From positions 868,001 to 932,000 of the forward strand of contig NZ_CP022990.1 in NCBI RefSeq assembly GCF_002278075.1: a DNA stretch of 64,000 bases, written 5' to 3'. This DNA is from Paraburkholderia aromaticivorans. GTDB lineage: Bacteria; Pseudomonadota; Gammaproteobacteria; Burkholderiales; Burkholderiaceae. The notes under the pieces are model-generated. The model saw nothing but the letters and a program-made list of their open reading frames with translations, was not told the origin of the DNA and did no database searches. Positions 20,542-29,106 of this stretch are shown piece by piece (positions within the stretch are counted from its first letter, which is position 1; every line of letters starts with the position of its first letter). The position numbers and the translations under genes are program-made.

Positions 20542-20815
20542 GGCCGGCGGCACGCTGACCGCGCTCCGCACGGTCCCGGCGTGACCCATTGCGATTGAGT
20601 TGTACGCGAAGCCATTCGCGCGCTTCTCCGGCTTGACTCGCTGATTCATCGACTCGAGCCTGAGCGGCGCGCTGCGGCGTCGCTTCGTTGCAGCCTGGTT
20701 TTGACGGCTTGTGTGCCGCACCCGGCGCTTTCCTTCTGCTGCCGGCAGCGGTTTTACCGCATTCCTCGCTTTCTTCCTTCCTCGCTTCCGTCCTCGCTTC
20801 CTTCCCTGGTCGTGC

Positions 20816-21559
20816 TCACAGACCGAACACCGTCCCGAGATCTTCTCCGGCGGCGCTCCTGCGCACCTGCTCGACCACCCGCTCCTCCAGTTCCGCCAGA
20901 TGCTCGCGCATGGCCGTCAGTGCCGCGGCGAGCTCGCCCGCGTCGAGCGCGTCGATGATTTGCGTGTGTTCGTCCGCGGAGCAGCTGGAGCCCTTCGACG
21001 GGTCGAACAACGCTTTGTACAGTTCCGTTTTGGCGACCAGTTGCCCGACCAGTCCCAGCAACTCCGTGCCGCCCGCCAATTCGGTCAGCAGCACGTGAAA
21101 CTGGCCGGCAAGACGCACGGAATCGTCGACCGCCCCCGCGCGCAACGCCTTCTCCTCGCTGCGAACGTGCGCGCGCAGACGCCGCTTGTGCTGCGGGCTC
21201 AAGGCCCCGCACAAAGCGGCGACGATGCCCGCCTCGACGATCTGCCGCGCGCGATACACCTGGCGAATATCCTCTTCCGACGGCGACGGCACGAACGCAC
21301 CGCGATTCACCGCCAGCACGAGCTTGCCTTCGAATCCCAGTCGCGCCAGCACCTTGCGCAGCGCCCCGCGCGTGCAGCCGAAGGCGGCGGCGAGATCCCG
21401 CTCGACCAGTTGCGCGCCCGGCCGCAGGCGCCCTTGCAATAACGCCGTGGTGATCGACGCATAAATACGTTCTTCGACGCTGGCCGAGTCGTCTTCGCGT
21501 GTGGGTTGAATGGGCGGTTCGGTGGCGGGAGACGACGAACGCCGGGGACGTGAGGACAT
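20816..21559 (-). CDS. GntR family transcriptional regulator (FCD domain)
   Basis: A 247 aa regulator. The N-terminal winged helix contains VEERIYASITTALLQGRLRPGAQLVERDLAAAFGCTR split over its two helices, and the FCD effector domain spans YRARQIVEAGIVAALCG to the ADEHTQIIDALDAGELAAAL metal-site helix. FCD-type GntR proteins respond to small carboxylates. The start at MSSRPRRSSS was chosen; an ATG 39 bases upstream is possible and neither has a strong ribosome site. No operon adjoins it on the same strand. The degraded alcohol dehydrogenase gene lies next to it. Confidence 0.88.
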   Translation of the reverse strand: MSSRPRRSSSPATEPPIQPTREDDSASVEERIYASITTALLQGRLRPGAQLVERDLAAAFGCTRGALRKVLARLGFEGKLVLAVNRGAFVPSPSEEDIRQVYRARQIVEAGIVAALCGALSPQHKRRLRAHVRSEEKALRAGAVDDSVRLAGQFHVLLTELAGGTELLGLVGQLVAKTELYKALFDPSKGSSCSADEHTQIIDALDAGELAAALTAMREHLAELEERVVEQVRRSAAGEDLGTVFGL

Positions 21560-21726
21560 GGATTCAGTAATCGGGAATGGAGCGGTATCGGCAGGCATTC
21601 TAGCCGCATGTTTCCCGTCTCGCCGCAGACTTTCTCGCCGACTGTCCAGCACGGCGCGGCATCGTCGGCGCGTCGAGCGCGCCGACCTGAAGGCCTCGGC
21701 CCGGTTGGCCGCCGTACCGCCGTAAG

Positions 21727-22171
21727 CTAACGCCGCGTGTTGAGCACCACCCTGAACCGTGCGCGTCGCTCATCATCCGGTCGTAGGCTTCGGCCGCTTG
21801 CGTGAGTGAGAATTCCTCGATCATCGGTTTGATTCCGGATAGCGCGCTGAAAGCGAGCGTGTCCTGAGAATCCGCCGACGTGCCCGACGCCAGCCCTGCA
21901 CCGAATTTCGCCCCATGATGAACTGCGCGATCGGCACTTCGACGGGCTCTTCCGAGAGCACCCGCGGATATTCCTGGCCCGGCCACTGTCCCTCTTTGGT
22001 CAACACGTCACTGTGGCAGATACCGCACGCCTGGATCTTGATGAGCACCTGTCCGGCACCTGGTTCCGGCACCTCCCGTTCGACCAGTTCCAGGGGCGCA
22101 TTGCTTTGCTCCTCCGTGAAAGAGACGAACGCGAGTCGATCGAACCCGCTTCGCAGATTTGCCGCCCACAC
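21727..22171 (-). pseudogene. Zinc-dependent alcohol dehydrogenase, degraded (large internal deletion, two frameshifts)
   Basis: The first 70 codons encode the N-terminus of a zinc alcohol dehydrogenase, including VLIKIQACGICHSDVLTKEG with the catalytic-zinc Cys. After EYPRV (about 21961) the frame jumps straight to the C-terminal region EPVEVPIAQFIMGRNSVQGW, so about 190 codons with the GHE and NAD-binding parts are gone. Near 21890 the homology continues one base out of frame (ASGTSADSQDTLAFSALSG, then KPMIEEFSLTQAAEAYDRMM). Near 21762 it shifts again to ARFRVVLNTRR and the stop at 21727-21729. The product cannot be functional. Confidence 0.85.
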
Positions 22172-22390
22172 TGCCCGCCAGTGAAGCGCTCGGCTTACGC
22201 CATCTTTTTCGGCGCCATGTCCGGCTGCCAGTCAGGCAATGGACGTCGGCTCTGTTTCGGCACACGGCCCCATGCGATCCCTCTGAAGTCATTGCACCAC
22301 CGCTCGTGGAAGCAGGGGCCAGTCTCCCACCCGCTGCGCGCCATGGCCGCAATGATCGAGCGCTTCGATCTCGCGCCCGCAAGCGTCACA
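22172..22390. other. Intergenic remnant region
   Basis: These 219 bases lie between the ADH pseudogene and the MarR stop. No recognisable gene was found; it may be further debris of the degraded locus. Confidence 0.4.
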
Positions 22391-22960
22391 CTACACGTCG
22401 ATCGCCCCGTCTTTGAGCGGCCCATCAGAACCGGAGGGTGTGCGCGTTACAGGAGTGCGACTGAGTTCGTTGTTCGTATCGACCAGCAGAAGCAAATGCC
22501 GCAGGAAGGTCGCTCGCTCATCGGGTGGCAACGCAGCAATGGTTCGCTCGTGCGCACGGGCCACGCGCGATTCGAGACGGTCCAGAAGCGCATGTCCGAC
22601 TTCCGTCAGTTCCGCGACCTTCTTGCGCCGATCCGCGCGTGAGACGCGGCTGTGTACGAAACGCCGCTGCCCAAGGCGAGTGATCACGTCGGCCGTATTC
22701 GCGCGATCGAGTCCCACCGCCCGCGAAAGAACAACCTGCTCCGAAGGCCCCAGCTGTTCGAGCGCAGTGAGAATGCTGTACTGCACCGGCGTGATGCCTT
22801 CGGGCGCGCACTCCTCCATGAACAGCGCAACGTGGATCTGATGCAAGCGCCGTATGAGGAAACCCGGCCGTTCATTGAGCGCTGTGTTGCGCCATGCCAG
22901 TACCGGGTCCGCTACGAGTTCGGGTTCGTCTGCGCTTGTGCGGGTTGTTGGCGCGTCCAT
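22391..22960 (-). CDS. MarR family transcriptional regulator
   Basis: A 189 aa winged-helix regulator. The core is RPGFLIRRLHQIHVALFMEE, ITPVQYSILTALEQLGPSEQ, a recognition region with LDRANTADVITRLGQRRFVH, and a wing with SRADRRKKVAELTEVGHALL. It is closely similar to the MarR protein at 36397 (GFLIRR-HQIH, ITPVQYS-LTAL in the same order), so they look like paralogues at the two edges of one catabolic region. The start at MDAPTTRTSADEP follows AGAGGAAC; an ATG 36 bases upstream has no ribosome site. It is divergent from the ABC transporter operon. Confidence 0.9.
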   Translation of the reverse strand: MDAPTTRTSADEPELVADPVLAWRNTALNERPGFLIRRLHQIHVALFMEECAPEGITPVQYSILTALEQLGPSEQVVLSRAVGLDRANTADVITRLGQRRFVHSRVSRADRRKKVAELTEVGHALLDRLESRVARAHERTIAALPPDERATFLRHLLLLVDTNNELSRTPVTRTPSGSDGPLKDGAIDV

Positions 22961-23173
22961 GAACAAAGGGTTCCTCTTGCGATAGATACGGGTCATTCAC
23001 GCGTCACGCGCGACGATCATCAGCATACAGCGTATTCATGCGCACGCTTAGGAGCGCCGCCGAAAAAAGGTCGGGCCCGTGAGCCACGCGCCTTGCCACC
23101 GAACCATGCGCAATTCTGAGGTATGCCGCAAGTCGGTGCGTCAATGCACGATTCAATCGCTTTTAAAACATAT

Positions 23174-23185
23174 GTGGTGCACCAC
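23174..23185. promoter_or_regulatory. Palindromic operator candidate GTGGTGCACCAC
   Basis: A perfect 12-base palindrome containing TGGTGCACC, which resembles the TGGTGTACC copies in the other control region of this cluster (36071 and 36274). It is a candidate site for one of the two MarR regulators. Confidence 0.5.
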
Positions 23186-23255
23186 GCTTTTTCCTCGCCG
23201 GTATCCCGCGCTCTGCTCTTCCCATCAGCCAACAACCTGCGACCTGGCAGGTCGT

Positions 23256-23271
23256 TGGCATACCCCTTGCA
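23256..23271 (+). promoter_or_regulatory. Sigma54 (-24/-12) promoter for ABC transporter operon
   Basis: TGGCAT-ACCCC-TTGCA matches the sigma54 consensus TGGCAC-N5-TTGCW at all but one fixed position, with GG and GC exactly 12 bases apart. Predicted transcription start is near 23282, about 110 bases before the binding-protein ATG. The inverted repeat at 23240-23254 directly abuts it upstream. Confidence 0.7.
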
Positions 23272-23390
23272 TATTCGAACGACGAATCGTCAGTACCCAA
23301 ACGAATTTTCGATTCGACAACCGTCATCCATCGTTCGCGTGCATTCGAAGCGTTGTGCGCCGACGTAACCACCACGAAGGGGGGCTTTTC

Positions 23391-24260
23391 ATGTCAGTCC
23401 GTCTCAACCGCAGCGATTTGCGCCAGTCGAAGCAGCGCGGCGTCGTCACGTTCCTGCGCACGTGCGCGTTCGCGCTAGTCGCCGCCATTAGCGTGAGCCA
23501 TGTCGCGCATGCGGCGAGCGCCGAAGAAATCAAGGCACGCGGCTATCTGAGCGTCGCGACCGAGGACGACTACACCCCGTTCGAATTCGTCGCCGACGGC
23601 AAGAACACCGGCTACGACAACGATCTGCTCGCGCTCGTGCGCAAGAAAATCGGCGTCGACGTGAAGCAGCAGGTCATGCCCTGGTCCGGCATTCTTCCCG
23701 GCGTGACGACGGGCAAGTACGACATGGCGCTGACCGCCGTGCTCGTCACGGACGAACGCAAGAAGACTTTCGATTTCGCGTCGCCGACCTGCGAGGCCGT
23801 CACGTTCTATGCGGTCAAGAAGGGCTCGACGATCAAGAGTCCGGACGACCTGGTAGGCAAGGTGGTCGGCGCGGAAACCGGCAGTGCGATGCTCGCGGAC
23901 CTCAAGCTCTTCAACGAGGAACTGAAGAAGAAGCATGGCGGCAACGGCCTCAAGCAGATTGTCGAATATCAGTCCTATCCGGAGGCCTATCAGGATCTGG
24001 GGCTCGGGCGCGTCGATGCCGTGGCCAACACGCAGATCAGCCTGAACTCCCTCGTGAAGACGCGGCCGGATACCTTCGTTGTCGGCCAGGCAATCGGCAA
24101 ACCGACCTACATCGCGTGGGCCGTGAAGAAGGGCAACAGCGACGTGCTGAAAATGGTCGATACCGCGCTGCTCGAACTGCGCAAGAGCGGCGAGATGTAC
24201 CAGCTCCAGCAGAAGTGGCTCGGCGCGACCTACAAAGACATGCCGCCGTCGGTCAACTGA
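23391..24260 (+). CDS. Amino-acid-type ABC transporter substrate-binding protein
   Basis: Periplasmic solute-binding protein of family 3 (HisJ/GlnH type), 289 aa. The long N-terminal signal has the core TCAFALVAAISVSHVAHA, with cleavage likely after AHA-A. The mature start GYLSVATEDDYTPFEFVADG and NTGYDNDLLALVRKKIG are the SBP_bac_3 signature, followed by LTAVLVTDERKKTFDFASP. Ligands of the family are polar amino acids and related compounds. It is first of four genes (binding protein, two permeases, ATPase) behind the sigma54 promoter. The cargo is probably the substrate of the divergent molybdenum-hydroxylase pathway. Confidence 0.92.
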   Translation: MSVRLNRSDLRQSKQRGVVTFLRTCAFALVAAISVSHVAHAASAEEIKARGYLSVATEDDYTPFEFVADGKNTGYDNDLLALVRKKIGVDVKQQVMPWSGILPGVTTGKYDMALTAVLVTDERKKTFDFASPTCEAVTFYAVKKGSTIKSPDDLVGKVVGAETGSAMLADLKLFNEELKKKHGGNGLKQIVEYQSYPEAYQDLGLGRVDAVANTQISLNSLVKTRPDTFVVGQAIGKPTYIAWAVKKGNSDVLKMVDTALLELRKSGEMYQLQQKWLGATYKDMPPSVN

Positions 24261-24281
24261 TGTCTATCTAATCGCTCATCG

Positions 24282-24926
24282 ATGAACGCCTTCGACTACT
24301 GGAGCATCACTCAGGGCGCGCTGGCGACCGTGGTTCTGTCGGTCTCCAGCATCGTGCTCGGCGTGCCGCTGGGCCTCGGTCTCGCGCTGATACGCTGGGC
24401 GCGCGTGCCGTTTCTGAATCGTGTCGTGATCGCATACGTGAGCCTGATTCGCTCGTGCCCCGCGGTGACGCTCACCTTGCTGATATTCTTCGCGCTGCCG
24501 CAGTTCGGCATCTCGCTGGACCCGACGCCCGCTGCGATTCTCGCGCTCACTATCAGCACCGCCGCCTTCAATTGCGAAATCTGGCGTGCCGCGCTGATGA
24601 ATTTTCCGCGCGACCAGTACGACGCCGCCCTCGCCTTCGCAATGCCGCGCGCGCTGCGCTTTCGCCGCATCGCGCTGCCGCAGATCTGGCGCGCGAGCCT
24701 GCCGGGCCTCGTGAACGAAATGACTTTGCAGATCAAATCGACGCCCGCCGTCGCGGTGATCGGCATCGTCGAGATCACGCGCGCCGCGCTGCGCGTCGGC
24801 GCGCGCACGTACGATCCGCTCCCGCCTTTCGTCTTCGCACTCGTACTGTATGGGCTGATCGTGTTCGTGCTGATCCGGGCGCAACGCATGATCGAGCGGC
24901 GGCAGCCGCTGGAGGCACGTCCATGA
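24282..24926 (+). CDS. Amino-acid ABC transporter permease (HisM/GlnP family), first subunit
   Basis: A 214 aa inner-membrane permease with about five helices. The EAA-type loop is DAALAFAMPRALRFRRIALPQ. The N-terminus ITQGALATVVLSVSSIVLGV is typical of the polar amino-acid HisM/GlnP family. It starts 21 bases after the binding protein and overlaps the next permease by four bases (ATGA). Confidence 0.92.
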   Translation: MNAFDYWSITQGALATVVLSVSSIVLGVPLGLGLALIRWARVPFLNRVVIAYVSLIRSCPAVTLTLLIFFALPQFGISLDPTPAAILALTISTAAFNCEIWRAALMNFPRDQYDAALAFAMPRALRFRRIALPQIWRASLPGLVNEMTLQIKSTPAVAVIGIVEITRAALRVGARTYDPLPPFVFALVLYGLIVFVLIRAQRMIERRQPLEARP

Positions 24927-25582
24927 TCGACCATTTCATGATCGTCTGGCAACAACGCGCGGACGTGCTTTCGGGCCTCCTCGACACGCTCGGGCTGCTT
25001 GCGGTCGCCGCCGTCGCGTCGCTCTTCTTCGGCGCATTGCTCGCGCCCGCGCTCATGTCCAGGCGCCCCGCCATCGCTCGGATCGCAACGCTTTATGTCG
25101 ATGCGATGCGCTGTGCGCCGTTTCTGCTGTTCGTCTATCTGATCTACTTCGGCCTGCCCACCGCGGGCATTCGCCTGTCGAACTGGTGGGCCGGCGCGAT
25201 CGCGCTGATTCTCTACAACACCGCCTACATGGCCGAACTGTTACGCGGCGCATGGGCCGGCCTGCCGACGCCGATGATCGAAGCGGCGTCCGCGTACGGC
25301 TTTCATGGCTTCAGCCTGGTTCGCCGCATCATCCTGCCGCAGGTCTTTACCGTCGCATTGCCCATGATCGGCAATCAGCTTGTGCAGATCGTGAAGGACA
25401 GCGCGTTCCTCACGGTGATCGCGGTCGGCGAACTGACGCATCAAATGAACGGCATTCAGGCCACCTATTTCATTCCGTTCGCCGCGTTCGCCACGGCCGT
25501 GCTGCTGTACTGGGCCATCTGTCTCGTGATCGAAGGCGGCAGCGGAATCCTGTCGAGATTTGCCGAGGAACGCAGAGCATGA
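24923..25582 (+). CDS. Amino-acid ABC transporter permease, second subunit
   Basis: A 219 aa inner-membrane permease with five predicted helices and the EAA loop IEAASAYGFHGFSLVRRIILPQ. It pairs with the preceding permease to form a heterodimeric channel. Both ends overlap neighbours by four bases, so stoichiometric translation is likely. VYLIYFGLPTAGI and NTAYMAELLRGAWAG match the family consensus. Confidence 0.92.
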   Translation: MIDHFMIVWQQRADVLSGLLDTLGLLAVAAVASLFFGALLAPALMSRRPAIARIATLYVDAMRCAPFLLFVYLIYFGLPTAGIRLSNWWAGAIALILYNTAYMAELLRGAWAGLPTPMIEAASAYGFHGFSLVRRIILPQVFTVALPMIGNQLVQIVKDSAFLTVIAVGELTHQMNGIQATYFIPFAAFATAVLLYWAICLVIEGGSGILSRFAEERRA

Positions 25583-26481
25583 ATCTTTCGAATGACGTCC
25601 CGCCCACCATCAGGCTCGCCGCCGATGCCGCCGCGCCTTCGGCCGGCGTCGCCGGCCAGGCGGCGCGCCCCGTGGCGGACACGGTCCTGCAACTCAACGG
25701 CATTTCGAAGTCGTTCGGCGAGAACCACGTGCTGCGCGATGTGTCGCTCACCGTGCACAAGGGCGAAACGGTGTGCCTGCTCGGGCCGTCCGGTTGCGGC
25801 AAGTCCACGCTTCTGCGCTGCGTGAACTGGCTGGAGATTCCCGATGCGGGCACGGTCTACGTGTCGAATCAGCGTATGGGCGTGCGCGAAGGCTCGGCGA
25901 TCAAGCTGCGCGATGCCGAGCTCGCCCGTTCGCGCGCGCGCATCGGCATGGTGTTTCAGCACTTTGCGCTTTGGCCGCATCTGACCGTGCTGCAGAACGT
26001 GATGGAAGCGCCCTTGTATGTGTTGAAGCGTCCGCGCGACGAAGTGCGCGCGCAAGCCGAGCGTCTGCTCGAACGCGTCGGACTGGCGGGCAAGATGGAT
26101 GCGTTCCCGTCGCGTCTGTCGGGCGGGCAGAAGCAGCGTGTGGGCATCGCCCGTGCGCTCGCGATGAACCCGGATATCCTGCTCTTTGACGAACCGACCA
26201 GCGCGCTCGATCCGATGCTCGTAGGCGAGGTGCTGAACGTGATGCGCCTGCTCGCCCAGGAAGGCGCGACGATGGTGATCGTCACGCACGAAATGGAGTT
26301 CGCGCGGCAGGTGGCGAGTCGCGTCGTATTCATGGATGCGGGCCAGGTGATCGAGACCGCACATCCCGAGCAGTTCTTCAGCGCGCCGCAGACTCCGCGC
26401 GCGCGGCAGTTCCTCGCGCGCTTCCGCGCGCCGCATCTGGCAGACGACGAATGGAAACAGCCTTCGGAGCTGCCTGATTAA
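25579..26481 (+). CDS. Amino-acid ABC transporter ATP-binding protein
   Basis: A 300 aa ATPase with Walker A LLGPSGCGKSTLLRC, signature SRLSGGQKQRVGIARAL, Walker B ILLFDEPTSALDP and switch His in VIVTHEM, as in GlnQ/HisP. An N-terminal extension of about 30 Ala/Pro-rich residues is unusual for the family. It ends the operon and is followed by a strong hairpin at 26493-26521. Confidence 0.94.
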   Translation: MNLSNDVPPTIRLAADAAAPSAGVAGQAARPVADTVLQLNGISKSFGENHVLRDVSLTVHKGETVCLLGPSGCGKSTLLRCVNWLEIPDAGTVYVSNQRMGVREGSAIKLRDAELARSRARIGMVFQHFALWPHLTVLQNVMEAPLYVLKRPRDEVRAQAERLLERVGLAGKMDAFPSRLSGGQKQRVGIARALAMNPDILLFDEPTSALDPMLVGEVLNVMRLLAQEGATMVIVTHEMEFARQVASRVVFMDAGQVIETAHPEQFFSAPQTPRARQFLARFRAPHLADDEWKQPSELPD

Positions 26482-26492
26482 TGCGTGACACA

Positions 26493-26521
26493 AAGACGCT
26501 CATCGAGTTGATGAGCGTCTT
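26493..26521 (+). terminator. Strong hairpin after the ABC transporter operon
   Basis: Perfect 12-base arms AAGACGCTCATC and GATGAGCGTCTT with a 5-base loop, 11 bases after the ATPase stop and between convergent operons. The T-run is short, so it may act as a bidirectional stop or mRNA end stabiliser. Confidence 0.65.
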
Positions 26522-26597
26522 CCTGCCGTTGCCAACGCAAGCGGGTTCTCGGTGGACGCATGCGTCATGTCAATGCAACCGACGCATGCGTGGTCCG

Positions 26598-27428
26598 TCA
26601 CTGCGGCGCGACCATGTCCGCCGCCTGCTTCACTTCGCCATCCTTATACTTACCCCAGGTCGCCTTCAGTTCGCTCATCGAGCGCGGATCGCAATCGTAT
26701 TCGGGGAGTGTGTCCGGGTCCCAGTGATCGAAGCGGTCGACGCCGCGCACCAGCGTCGCGCGGCGGCGGCCCGTGGTCGACTTGACGTGCGCCGGCACAT
26801 AGAAGAACGCGAAGCCGATGCGCCGGTCGTCCGAGCGGTTCGGCAACGAGCTGTGCGCGGTGCGTTCGTGATGCATCGAGAATTCGCCGGGCTGCAGTGG
26901 CATTTCCACCGCGAGGTTCTCGTCGATGCCGACGAGCGTCTGCCCCTTCGCGAGCATGTTGTCCGCCGCATACGTCTCCACGTGCTTCAGATCCGGGCCG
27001 CTGTGCGAGCCGGGCAGCACGCGCAGCACGCCGTTCACCGAATTCGCCGGCGTGAGCGCGACCCAAACGGTCACCTCCTCGTGCGGCGTAAGGCCGAAGT
27101 ACGTCGAGTCCTGATGCCACGACACGTAGCGCGGATCACGCCCGTTCTTCGCGAAGATCGACGCGCCGAACAGCATGATGTCCGGTCCGATCAGATCCTC
27201 GACCGCATCGAGAATAGCCGGATGGCGCCCAAGCTCGACGATCGCGGGCAAGGCGAGATGCCCCTTGATTTTCAAGGTCCTGTTGACGTCCTCGCCGGAG
27301 GTCGCCTCATATTGCTCGATCACGCGTCTATACTCCGCCGCCTGCGCCGCGCCGATCGCGCGCATCGGATAGATGTAGCCGTGTTGCTTGAAATGCGCTA
27401 CCTGGTCTTCGGTCAAGTGCTTCGTCAT
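26598..27428 (-). CDS. Phytanoyl-CoA dioxygenase (PhyH) family Fe(II)/2-oxoglutarate oxygenase
   Basis: A 276 aa oxygenase of the PhyH family. The iron ligands are His105 and Asp107 (VSWHQDSTYF) and His192 in RTAHSSLPNRSDDRRIGFAF, which also holds the Arg that binds 2-oxoglutarate. Such enzymes hydroxylate small carboxylates or amino-acid-like compounds. It is the last gene of the minus-strand operon, 74 bases after the amidase. It may hydroxylate an intermediate of the pathway; the substrate is unknown. Confidence 0.88.
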   Translation of the reverse strand: MTKHLTEDQVAHFKQHGYIYPMRAIGAAQAAEYRRVIEQYEATSGEDVNRTLKIKGHLALPAIVELGRHPAILDAVEDLIGPDIMLFGASIFAKNGRDPRYVSWHQDSTYFGLTPHEEVTVWVALTPANSVNGVLRVLPGSHSGPDLKHVETYAADNMLAKGQTLVGIDENLAVEMPLQPGEFSMHHERTAHSSLPNRSDDRRIGFAFFYVPAHVKSTTGRRRATLVRGVDRFDHWDPDTLPEYDCDPRSMSELKATWGKYKDGEVKQAADMVAPQ

Positions 27429-27502
27429 GAACGTTCCTTCGGAGTGGTTCGATCGGAGAGTGGTTTCTCAACAATTCGCCAGGCAATGCCAGGCGGAAAG
27501 CT

Positions 27503-28720
27503 TCATCGCAGCGACTGGCGCATCGCTTCATGCACTGTGCGCGCGACACGCAACACGCCTTCGTCGGTGCCGCGCCCACCGATCACCGAGATGCCGACGG
27601 GCGCGCCGTCGAACCTCGTCCACGGCATGCTCACTTGCGGCAGACCCGCGAGGCCCGCGACACACAGCATCTGCTGTGAACGCGCGCGCGTGTGATCGAC
27701 CGCTTGCGCCGAAGCATCGGCGCGCGGCGCGACGCCGGGCACCGTCGGCACGAGCCAGTAGGTACCCGGCGCGAGCGCTTCGGCCATCGCGCGGTTCGCT
27801 TCGACGCGCACACGTTGCGCATCCGCGACCTGCTCGCGCGTGATGCTCAGGCTCGCCGCGAAACGCGCGCCCACATCGGCACCGAAGCTCGATGCATGCT
27901 CGCGTGCCCAGGGTCCGTAACGTTGCGCGATTTCCGCCGCCTGAAGCACGCGAAACGCCTGTGCCCACTGCGCGAGCGACGCAGCCGGCGAAACGAACGA
28001 CAGGTTGTCGCCGAGCGCTTGCAGCGATGCTTCGAAACGCGTCGCGACGTCCTCGTCCGCGCATGCGAGCATGTTGCGCGGGACGTGCAGCGTAAACGGT
28101 TCATCCTCCCCGCCAACGACACTGCGCGCCAGAACTTCGAACACGTCCGCGAGCGTGCGCGCATCGCGCGCGAACCAGCCCACCGTATCGAAGCTGTGCG
28201 CAAGCGTGAGACAGCCGTCCCCCGCGATGCGGCCGTGCGTCGCGCGCATACCCCAGATGCCGCAGTAGCTCGCGGGCAAACGCACCGAGCCGCCGCAATC
28301 GGTACCCATGGCGATATCCGCGTATTGCGCCGCGACCGCCACTGCCGATCCCGAGGACGAGCCGCCCGGAATACGCGCCGGGTCCGCGGGGTTCACGGGT
28401 GTGCCGTAATGCGCGTTCACGCCGGCGAGGCTGTAGGTCAGTTCATCGGTGACGGTCTTGCCGATCCAATCGGCGCCTTCTTCGAGCAACGCGCGAACCG
28501 CCAGCGCGGTGCGCGCGGCAACCGGCTGCCCGGCGCGCCAGGCGGGGTTCCCGCTGCCTGTGCGTAGCCCCGCGATATCGAACACATCCTTCACGGCGAG
28601 GCTGCGGCCCACCAGCCTCGTGCCCGTGCGCGGCAGCAACGCGGCGGCGGGCAATGCATCGAATCCGTCGGCGACGAATGCTCCGTGCAGGCCTGGTTGA
28701 AGCAACTCATTTCCCGTCAT
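27503..28720 (-). CDS. Amidase signature family protein
   Basis: A 405 aa amide hydrolase with the Ser-cisSer-Lys triad: Lys44 in GRSLAVKDVFDIAG, cis-Ser in RIPGGSSSGSAVAV (about 121-123) and nucleophile Ser145 in TDCGGSVRLPASYCG. It would cut an amide or ureido group. Relatives include AtzE/HpxY-type hydrolases, ureidomalonase and plant AMI1-like amidases; the length fits the AMI1-like size class. Its ATG overlaps the stop of the HpxZ-like gene (ATGA), and HpxZ/AtzH proteins are known to be encoded beside such amidases. Confidence 0.92.
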   Translation of the reverse strand: MTGNELLQPGLHGAFVADGFDALPAAALLPRTGTRLVGRSLAVKDVFDIAGLRTGSGNPAWRAGQPVAARTALAVRALLEEGADWIGKTVTDELTYSLAGVNAHYGTPVNPADPARIPGGSSSGSAVAVAAQYADIAMGTDCGGSVRLPASYCGIWGMRATHGRIAGDGCLTLAHSFDTVGWFARDARTLADVFEVLARSVVGGEDEPFTLHVPRNMLACADEDVATRFEASLQALGDNLSFVSPAASLAQWAQAFRVLQAAEIAQRYGPWAREHASSFGADVGARFAASLSITREQVADAQRVRVEANRAMAEALAPGTYWLVPTVPGVAPRADASAQAVDHTRARSQQMLCVAGLAGLPQVSMPWTRFDGAPVGISVIGGRGTDEGVLRVARTVHEAMRQSLR

Positions 28721-29106
28721 GACGGATCCATCCAGCTGACATGCGCGGCCACGACGCGCCATTGACCGTCGATGCGCGCCCACGTCTGCGACTGACGTCC
28801 GGCGCGCGCCTCGCCTTGACGCGAGAACGTGATGTTGGCGACGGCGAAGTCCGTGCCGAACGTCGTCACCGAGCGATCGATGATCGTGCGCATCAGGCCC
28901 TTGCCCGGACGCATTGCGCGAAACTCGCGGATCGCGTCATAGCCTTGCAGGTTTTCCGTCGCGCCGTAGCGCAGCGTGTGCGGGCTGTTCCAGAAGAGCG
29001 TGTCGAGCACGGCTACGTCATTGGTCGTGAGCGCCCGCTCGTATTCTTCAAAGGCGGCCTCGACGGCGGCGCGCGTCGCCGGATCGTTGATCGTTTCGGG
29101 AGTCAT
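28717..29106 (-). CDS. HpxZ/AtzH-like protein (DUF3225, NTF2-like fold)
   Basis: A 129 aa protein with the layout of HpxZ/AtzH: RAAVEAAFEEYERALTTNDV, LDTLFWNSPHTLRYGATENL, a FRAMRPGKGLMRTII helix and a WRVVAAHVSWM end. HpxZ is encoded with the oxalurate amidase genes of Klebsiella and AtzH with cyanuric-acid genes; its exact role is not settled. It overlaps both the amidase and the AllG-like gene by four bases, so all three are coupled. No AtzG/HpxX small partner is visible. Confidence 0.88.
   Translation of the reverse strand: MTPETINDPATRAAVEAAFEEYERALTTNDVAVLDTLFWNSPHTLRYGATENLQGYDAIREFRAMRPGKGLMRTIIDRSVTTFGTDFAVANITFSRQGEARAGRQSQTWARIDGQWRVVAAHVSWMDPS

Larger units (their letters stand above)
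22961..23390. promoter_or_regulatory. Divergent control region, MarR gene / ABC transporter
   Basis: This 430-base region carries the perfect 12-base palindrome GTGGTGCACCAC (23174-23185), the inverted repeat CGACCTG-G-CAGGTCG (23240-23254) and a sigma54 promoter (23256-23271). The last two adjoin one another. Confidence 0.6.

Noticed and set aside
22013..22642. A 209-codon plus-strand frame over the ADH pseudogene and MarR gene
   Set aside because: It is antisense to the pseudogene and to a MarR gene with clear motifs, and has no recognisable product.
23174..23185. GTGGTGCACCAC as an NtrC enhancer
   Set aside because: NtrC sites have TGCACC and GGTGCA separated by five bases in that order. 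Here the halves overlap in the opposite order.
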